Source: an uncultured bacterium
GTDB taxonomy: Bacteria; Verrucomicrobiota; Kiritimatiellia; UBA8416; CAMZLY01
Length of the DNA stretch: 38,686 bases
Direction of reading: 5' to 3'
Assembly: GCA_947311825.1 (NCBI GenBank)
Contig: CAMZLY010000043.1
Location: 1-38,686, forward strand
Both the position numbers and the translations under genes were made by a program. The notes under the pieces were generated by a model that saw nothing but the letters and a program-made list of their open reading frames with translations, did not search any database and had not been told where the DNA came from. Shown in pieces: positions 33,947 to 38,686 of this stretch. Position 1 is the first letter of the stretch. Each line of letters begins with the position of its first letter.

Positions 33947-34935
33947 TGTCGTTTGTCATAGTCTTACTATGCGCTTTCTTGGCTGATAACATTCTAGGTG
34001 ATCCTGTCTATCGGTTACACCCAGTACGGCTAATAGGTAATCTTATTATAGTTACTGAACGATTACTTAGAAGGCTACACATGTCAGGAATAGGCGGAGG
34101 AATAATTCTTCTATTAACAACAACGTTTTCAAGTACAATTCTGTTTTTTATGATCCATATAGGGTTATATATAGTGCACCCAGTCACTGCTATGATATGG
34201 GATATTTTTATTTTATATTCATGTATAGCTCTTCACGACATGGCAAAACATGCAAAACCAATTGCAAATGCTCTTCATAATAATGATTTACCGCTTGCCC
34301 GGAAATTAGTTCAAGGGATTGTAGGACGTGATAGTGCCCTACTCGATGAGTGCGGAGTAGCACGAGCCACCGTAGAAAGTGTAGCCGAAGGGTTTGTTGA
34401 TGGTTTCCTTGCACCAACCTTTTGGTTCGTAGTTGTTGGCATCTTCGCCTACCTTTTAGGCTTAGATAATGTTGTAGCAATTTCTGTTGGTGCCGCACTA
34501 TTATACCGAGTAGTCAACACACTGGATTCCATGGTTGGTTATAAAAACGATCGTTATAAAACGTTTGGTACGGCAAGTGCATTAACAGATGATGTGCTAA
34601 ACTTTATCCCTGCACGGTTATCCTTAATAATTTTATTGCCGGCATCCGTTATATTCAAGGTGAACACAAAGCAAGGCTGGAAAACGGCATTAAACGATAG
34701 ACTAAAGCATGCATCACCAAACTCAGGGCATACCGAAAGCTTTGTTGCGGGTGCATTAGGTATTCAGTTAGGTGGGCCAACAATATACGCACATGGAACA
34801 GTCGATAAACCGTGGTTGGGCACAGGAAATAAAGAAGTAACCTATTTAGATATCATCCAAACATGTCGCCTTACCACTAATGCAGGCTGGTTATGGATAA
34901 TAATAATTTGCATTGTAGGAGTACTAACAAGATGA
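33946..34935 (+). CDS. cbiB: Adenosylcobinamide-phosphate synthase CbiB
   Basis: Attaches the aminopropanol (phosphate) arm to adenosylcobyric acid. A 329-residue membrane protein opening with FLADNILGDPVYRLHPVRLI, the CbiB/CobD signature, and with VGRDSALLDECGVARATVES and YRVVNTLDSMVGYKNDRY in the core. ATG 33946 has AGGAGG ending 9 nt upstream and abuts the cobS stop; the open frame runs 8 codons further up but inside cobS. The aminotransferase-like gene next to it would supply the aminopropanol phosphate. Confidence 0.95.
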   Translation: MSFVIVLLCAFLADNILGDPVYRLHPVRLIGNLIIVTERLLRRLHMSGIGGGIILLLTTTFSSTILFFMIHIGLYIVHPVTAMIWDIFILYSCIALHDMAKHAKPIANALHNNDLPLARKLVQGIVGRDSALLDECGVARATVESVAEGFVDGFLAPTFWFVVVGIFAYLLGLDNVVAISVGAALLYRVVNTLDSMVGYKNDRYKTFGTASALTDDVLNFIPARLSLIILLPASVIFKVNTKQGWKTALNDRLKHASPNSGHTESFVAGALGIQLGGPTIYAHGTVDKPWLGTGNKEVTYLDIIQTCRLTTNAGWLWIIIICIVGVLTR

Positions 34936-37556
34936 TAAATAATCCCCATGGTGGTGATATAAGCAGCATCGCGAAGAAACTAAAACTGCAATCTTGGCCT
35001 AAAGTAAAGTCCGATTTCAGTGTGAATATTAATCCACTTGGACCACCAGTCGCATTAAGACGAATTCTTTCTGCTGGACATACATTAGCAACCGTATATC
35101 CAGAAATATCAGCAGGCACAGCAAGTGCAGCCTTAGCAGATGCTCATAATGTACCAACTGACCATATCATGGTGGGAAACGGATCTACTGACCTTTTTGC
35201 ACTCTTATTACAAACAGTAAAGCCTAAGTCTGTTGCCCTTATTGCACCATGCTATGCTGGATACGAAGAAGTCTGTAAGTCTCTGGATATTCCGGTTAAC
35301 TGGCAATACACATTAACAGAGAGTGAGAATTTTATAATTTCCGAAGAAGTATTAAGCAGTATAACTGATGAATTAATTTTCTTAGGTACACCGAACAACC
35401 CTACAGGGAGTCATATCGAACCTGAAATACTATTAAATGCAGCCATAAATAATCCGGATTGTACCATTGTTGCTGATGAATCATTTATAGACTTTTGCAG
35501 TAAGGTAAAAGAGCAAACACTAATACGACCAAATATTCCTTCTAACCTTATTGTAATAAAGTCTTTAACAAAATTCTTTGCTATTCCCGGACTCCGCTTG
35601 GGGATGCTGTATGCACAACCTGAAGTTGTTTCCCAGATAGCCTCACACGCTTTACCTTGGTCTGTTAATACCTTTGCACAAAAAATAGCAGTTCATCTTT
35701 TTCAAGATAAATCATATATAGAAAAGACGCAGACTCAAGTACTAGCATTGCGGCAGAAAATGCAAAAAAAACTAAATGCTATAGACGGCGTAAAAGCCTT
35801 TGATTCCGATGCAAACTTTCTGTTAGTCAAACTGTCGAAAAACCTAACAGCAGCAGAATTACAAAAACTACTACTACAATATGGCATACTTATAAGAAAC
35901 TGTGACAACTATCGTGGACTGGGAACTCAATACTGTCGCCTTGCGGTACGCCCGGAACATGAAATAGAAAAGCTTATAACTGCAATTACTTCGGCACTTA
36001 CAGGAACTGAAACGATTGGACGGAAGAAAAAACCGCATACGCCAGCAATTATGATTGTAGGGACAACATCAGATTCAGGCAAAAGTGTAGTTGCTGCCGG
36101 CTTTTGCCGACTCATGGCACGCAAAAACTTAAAAGTTGCACCTTTTAAAGCTCAAAACATGGCTCTTAATAGCTATGTTACAGCCGAAGGCGGTGAAATG
36201 GGAAGAGCTCAGGTTACGCAAGCTAGTGCCGCAGGAATACGTCCACACACAGATATGAATCCTGTGCTACTCAAGCCTCTAGGAGAAAATGGGTCGCAAG
36301 TAATAGTTAACGGTAAGCCTATTGGTAATTTTAATGCTCGTGAATATTACGCAATGAAAACGGAAATGCGACGTAATGCTCATAAAGCATACGATAGACT
36401 AGCTAGTAATAATGATATAATAATTCTTGAAGGTGCCGGTAGCCCTGCTGAAATAAATTTACTAGCGGAAGATTTTGTAAATATGGATATGGCTGCCTAT
36501 GCTAATGCAAAAACTGTGCTAATTGCCGATATTGACCGTGGCGGAGTGTTTGCAACTATTCTTGGTACTATCGAACTTATGCCGCAACAACATAGACACC
36601 TAATAGCTGGCATAATCATAAATAAATTTCGTGGTGATGTATCATTATTGGATTCTGGGATTCGTGATATAGAAGTAATGACTGGAGTACCTGTGCTGGG
36701 AGTATTGCCATATTTGAAAGATTTAAAGATCGAAGAAGAAGATTCTATGGGATTGGCTCAACCTCGTGGCAACCAGGATGCTCTACTTGATGATGCTCTA
36801 CTTGATATAGTAGTTATTAAATTACCAAGAATCAGCAATTATACAGATTTTCTTGCTATAGAAAACGATGATGGAGTTAGAGTGCGTTATGTGGAAACTG
36901 TCGTTGATTTCGGAACCCCTAACCTAATAATAATACCCGGCACTAAAAATACTCGTTCGGATTTAAAGTGGCTATATACAACAGGAATGAATGATATATT
37001 GCACAAAGCCAAAGAAAAGAAAATTCCTATTATAGGTATTTGTGGTGGTTTCCAAATGTTAGGTTCAATAGTTATTGATAATCATGGTGTTGAAGGCTCG
37101 CCTGGAGAAACAAAAGGTCTAGGACTACTGGATGTCAAAACAACATTATCAATGGAGAAAGAACTATCACAGGTCAGCGGAGTTGTTAATGACGGGATTC
37201 CATATATCTCGGCAAATACTAGATTTCATGGTTATGAAATTCATGCAGGAACAACAACGACTGACAAGCAACCACCATTGACAATAACTAAACGTAGTAA
37301 CGTCTCGACCAAAGAGAATGCAGGTGCAATATCAAAAGATGGCATGGTTTTTGGATGTTATGTTCACGGCTTCTTTGATAGCAATGAAATACGTCAGGAA
37401 CTATGGGATTGGCTCTGCCAACAAAATGGGATAGAAAAAAAACTTATAACCGTAAATAAAGATGTGCAGTCTGCTGAATTTGACCGTTTGGCAGATATGC
37501 TTAAAAAGCATATAAATCTTACAGAACTTATTAATTACTCAGGTTTTCACGAATAA
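34932..37556 (+). CDS. L-threonine-O-3-phosphate decarboxylase / cobyric acid synthase fusion
   Basis: A fusion of CobD and CbiP (874 residues). CobD (1 to about 360) is a fold-type I PLP enzyme of the HisC branch: FSVNINPLGPP, GNGSTDLFALLL, GTPNNPTGSH, the cofactor aspartate in IVADESFIDF and the Schiff-base lysine in KSLTKFFAIPGLRLG. It decarboxylates threonine phosphate to aminopropanol phosphate. CbiP (about 370 on) has MIVGTTSDSGKSVVAAGFCR, APFKAQNMALNSYVT, the amidotransferase nucleophile in IGICGGFQMLG and the histidine in CYVHGFFD. It amidates positions b, d, e and g. The start is ATG 34932 (ATGA overlap with cbiB, GGAG 10 nt upstream). The products of both halves are the two substrates of CbiB, encoded just upstream. 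Confidence 0.95.
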   Translation: MINNPHGGDISSIAKKLKLQSWPKVKSDFSVNINPLGPPVALRRILSAGHTLATVYPEISAGTASAALADAHNVPTDHIMVGNGSTDLFALLLQTVKPKSVALIAPCYAGYEEVCKSLDIPVNWQYTLTESENFIISEEVLSSITDELIFLGTPNNPTGSHIEPEILLNAAINNPDCTIVADESFIDFCSKVKEQTLIRPNIPSNLIVIKSLTKFFAIPGLRLGMLYAQPEVVSQIASHALPWSVNTFAQKIAVHLFQDKSYIEKTQTQVLALRQKMQKKLNAIDGVKAFDSDANFLLVKLSKNLTAAELQKLLLQYGILIRNCDNYRGLGTQYCRLAVRPEHEIEKLITAITSALTGTETIGRKKKPHTPAIMIVGTTSDSGKSVVAAGFCRLMARKNLKVAPFKAQNMALNSYVTAEGGEMGRAQVTQASAAGIRPHTDMNPVLLKPLGENGSQVIVNGKPIGNFNAREYYAMKTEMRRNAHKAYDRLASNNDIIILEGAGSPAEINLLAEDFVNMDMAAYANAKTVLIADIDRGGVFATILGTIELMPQQHRHLIAGIIINKFRGDVSLLDSGIRDIEVMTGVPVLGVLPYLKDLKIEEEDSMGLAQPRGNQDALLDDALLDIVVIKLPRISNYTDFLAIENDDGVRVRYVETVVDFGTPNLIIIPGTKNTRSDLKWLYTTGMNDILHKAKEKKIPIIGICGGFQMLGSIVIDNHGVEGSPGETKGLGLLDVKTTLSMEKELSQVSGVVNDGIPYISANTRFHGYEIHAGTTTTDKQPPLTITKRSNVSTKENAGAISKDGMVFGCYVHGFFDSNEIRQELWDWLCQQNGIEKKLITVNKDVQSAEFDRLADMLKKHINLTELINYSGFHE

Positions 37557-37650
37557 GACGGTTGTCTTCATCGTATTGGTAGCCGACTGATAGGCCGCCC
37601 GGGTATGTTATGTTGGTGCGGTTGCCGGTTGAATCGTAGGAAGAACTGAC

Positions 37651-37681
37651 CGCAAAAGAACGAAAGGAACGCAAAGAAAGG
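37651..37681. repeat. Purine-rich CGCAAAG-type repeat, copy 1
   Basis: The plus strand reads CGCAAAAGAACGAAAGGAAC followed by GCAAAGAAAGG: an imperfect repetition of a 9-nt CGCAAAGAA-like unit. It aligns with the copy at 37789-37818 with one gap. It interrupts the YD-repeat reading frame in phase. Confidence 0.55.
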
Positions 37682-37788
37682 GTATTTGTGATGCGGTTCA
37701 TGTTATCATGCTGATAACCCACCGACAGCTTCGCAGCCAGGCGGGCAAGCTGATTACTTTTTTCTGTCATGTTGCCGTTGGAGTTAGC

Positions 37789-37818
37789 CACAAAAAGGCA
37801 CAAAAAACACAAAGAAGG
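37789..37818. repeat. Purine-rich CACAAAG-type repeat, copy 2
   Basis: The plus strand reads CACAAAAAGGCACAAAAAAC followed by ACAAAGAAGG, the same class of element as at 37651-37681. I recall repeats of this form between genes of several PVC and Bacteroidetes genomes, so it may be a lineage marker; that is memory rather than a search. Confidence 0.55.
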
Positions 37819-37976
37819 CTTATTGCTTACATTATCAGGAATAAAAGCAAGCGAACTGCTCGCTGATATAATCAACGTCAGTATTGTAATCGCTATCTGT
37901 TTAATAATTATCATTGTTTATTTAAACGTCTATTGTCGGTACCTAAGCCAATTTGCTTAGTCCAATAAATCTCAAC

Positions 37977-38207
37977 TTATTTAACAAGTGAAAATAGTTT
38001 TATTTGGTTATTGTCTTGTATACTAATTCTTCCATAATCAATATCAATCATAATATTTCTACAGCTACAGCGACAACTATCTTTCGGAATCGAAGGAATA
38101 ATATCGCCACATTGCAAACATTCATAAAACAATCTATCATCTGCAGGATACCCCTTTAACGGATCAAAAGAACGATAGTTTTTTGTGGGTTTTTTTCTAA
38201 ATCTCAT
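37977..38207 (-). CDS. Small Cys-rich protein, candidate immunity to the TNT toxin
   Basis: A 76-residue protein whose ATG overlaps the stop of the TNT-domain gene (ATGA), the usual place for an immunity gene. It starts MRFRKKPTKNYRSFDPLKGY, continues DDRLFYECLQCGDIIPS, then has a CRCSCRN cluster: CxxC plus CxCxC could bind zinc as a small ribbon. The remainder (IDIDYGRISIQDNNQIKLF) suggests a beta-strand end. I associate this pattern with small genes beside RHS-type toxins, but cannot name the family. No signal peptide, so it would act in the cytoplasm, where a TNT enzyme would consume NAD+. Confidence 0.75.
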   Translation of the reverse strand: MRFRKKPTKNYRSFDPLKGYPADDRLFYECLQCGDIIPSIPKDSCRCSCRNIMIDIDYGRISIQDNNQIKLFSLVK

Positions 38208-38686
38208 GGTATATGCCTTAAATTTCCACTATTTATTAAATCCTGAACTGTACTAGAACCAAGATCATATTGAATACCTCCACCTGGTTGCTTAAACCAG
38301 GGTGCCGCACGTCCAGCATTAACTTCAAATGGAGCCATTACCTCAAAAGTATTTAAGGGTCTACTTGTTGCCCCAAGCGGTAAAGAACGTGCTCCTGCTG
38401 GCGTTCCTTGTGGAGATAAAAAACTTCCTCCATTTCCGCCATATCTATTAACTATTGTTCCTTTAAGAAGTGATGCAGGATTACCTTCTCCTGGCATAAA
38501 TCCTCGATTGGGTGGGTATTCAACTGCGGTTTTTATAGTTCTCATTCCCTGTGCGATTTTAGCAGCACCAAGTCCCAACCCAAGTTGTCCGACTGTTGAG
38601 CCAATGGCTTGCGGATCATTTGCCCAATTTGCAATTGCAGATGGTATATTTTTAATAGCTCCAACCGTTGCCGCTAATGTACCTGC
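38204..38686 (-). CDS. C-terminal end of a polymorphic toxin with TNT domain (partial)
   Basis: The frame is open to the window edge, so the N-terminal part (expected to be an RHS or other secreted carrier) is missing; 160 residues are visible. Residues 1-50 are Ala/Gly-rich linker (GSTVGQLGLGLGAAKIAQGM). From about residue 60 the tuberculosis-necrotizing-toxin fold follows: YPPNRGFMPG, IVNRYGGNGGSFLSPQGTP, ARSLPLG, then FEVNAGRAAPWF and KQPGGGIQYDL, which holds the conserved glutamine. Known TNT domains hydrolyse NAD+. A TTG at 38576-38578 is not the real start. The adjacent overlapping small gene is the likely immunity factor. Confidence 0.85.
   Translation of the reverse strand, partial: AGTLAATVGAIKNIPSAIANWANDPQAIGSTVGQLGLGLGAAKIAQGMRTIKTAVEYPPNRGFMPGEGNPASLLKGTIVNRYGGNGGSFLSPQGTPAGARSLPLGATSRPLNTFEVMAPFEVNAGRAAPWFKQPGGGIQYDLGSSTVQDLINSGNLRHIP

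Larger units (their letters stand above)
37531..37914 (-). pseudogene. Chimeric remnant of an RHS/YD-repeat gene with repeat insertions
   Basis: An open frame of 127 codons that looks assembled from pieces. Residues 1-23 resemble a signal peptide (hydrophobic, ending ASSSLA). Later parts are RHS YD-repeats: ANSNGNMTEKSNQLARLAAK, LSVGYQHDNMNRITN, YDSTGNRTNITYPGG and LSVGYQYDEDNRLIREN. Two purine-rich repeats (37651-37681 and 37789-37818) are translated in the middle as PSLCFLCLF and LSLRSFRSF. The stop lies inside the end of the CobD-CbiP gene on the other strand. Far too short for a functional RHS protein, and likely a leftover of rearrangement at the RHS locus. The YD-repeat part is richer in G and C than its surroundings. 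It could still be transcribed. Confidence 0.65.

Noticed and set aside
34208-34498. Arg/His-rich 96-codon minus-strand frame inside cbiB
   Set aside because: Shadow of the well-supported cbiB gene with composition expected of an antisense frame.
37651-37818. CRISPR array from the two similar purine-rich repeats
   Set aside because: Only two imperfect copies about 107 bp apart, low complexity, no cas genes nearby.
37769-37960. Plus-strand 63-codon frame across the RHS remnant
   Set aside because: It is the antisense of the YD-repeat remnant and purine-rich repeat, with no ribosome site or family likeness.

Overview
The window is AT-rich bacterial DNA with tightly packed genes. It suggests an anaerobic Gram-negative bacterium: it encodes a SurA-type periplasmic chaperone, a WaaE-like glycosyltransferase and the anaerobic (cobalt-early) cobalamin pathway with a class-II chelatase CbiK. 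The multidomain fusions, a sugar/hexuronate gene block and RHS/YD-repeat debris with purine-rich CACAAAG-type repeats are compatible with the PVC group (Lentisphaerae/Verrucomicrobia-like) or deltaproteobacteria. That placement is inference from gene content only.

Layout. 1-402: no supported gene. 403-2952 (+): a GT28/MGDG-synthase-like glycosyltransferase and a GH1 beta-glucosidase. 2957-6218 (-): a WaaE-like GT2, then an SDR fructuronate reductase and 6-phosphogluconate dehydrogenase reading as one unit that ends in a strong hairpin terminator. 6444-7433 (+): a SurA/PpiC chaperone with its Shine-Dalgarno inside a hairpin, followed by a 167-bp MITE-like inverted-repeat element. 7833-11537 (-): rpe, lepA and lepB, with a long hairpin between lepA and lepB.

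11721-37556 (+) is a roughly 26-kb tetrapyrrole/cobalamin island. It begins with btuC-btuD-btuF, cbiL and a Gate-domain membrane protein. A cobalamin riboswitch with an intrinsic terminator follows, then cbiK, cbiC, cbiD, sirC-hemA (fusion), hemC-cobA(SUMT)-hemD (triple fusion whose HemC part lacks domain 3), hemB, a zinc-type MDR dehydrogenase, a TrpD-like phosphoribosyltransferase, hemL, cbiE-cbiT, cbiF-cbiG-cbiH, cbiA, cob(I)alamin adenosyltransferase, cobS, cbiB and cobD-cbiP. The island covers nearly every step from glutamyl-tRNA to adenosylcobinamide phosphate plus the CobS step. CbiJ, CobU, CobT and CobC are not seen. The MDR and TrpD-like genes are the only two in the run without a textbook role, so they are candidates for such missing steps. 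Because the ALA-to-uro'gen genes lie downstream of the B12 riboswitch, B12 may control early tetrapyrrole supply here.

37531-38686 (-) is a polymorphic-toxin locus. It holds the C-terminal end of a large protein with a TNT (NAD+ glycohydrolase) domain cut by the window edge, an ATGA-overlapping small Cys-rich candidate immunity gene, and a chimeric remnant of an RHS gene carrying two copies of a purine-rich repeat.
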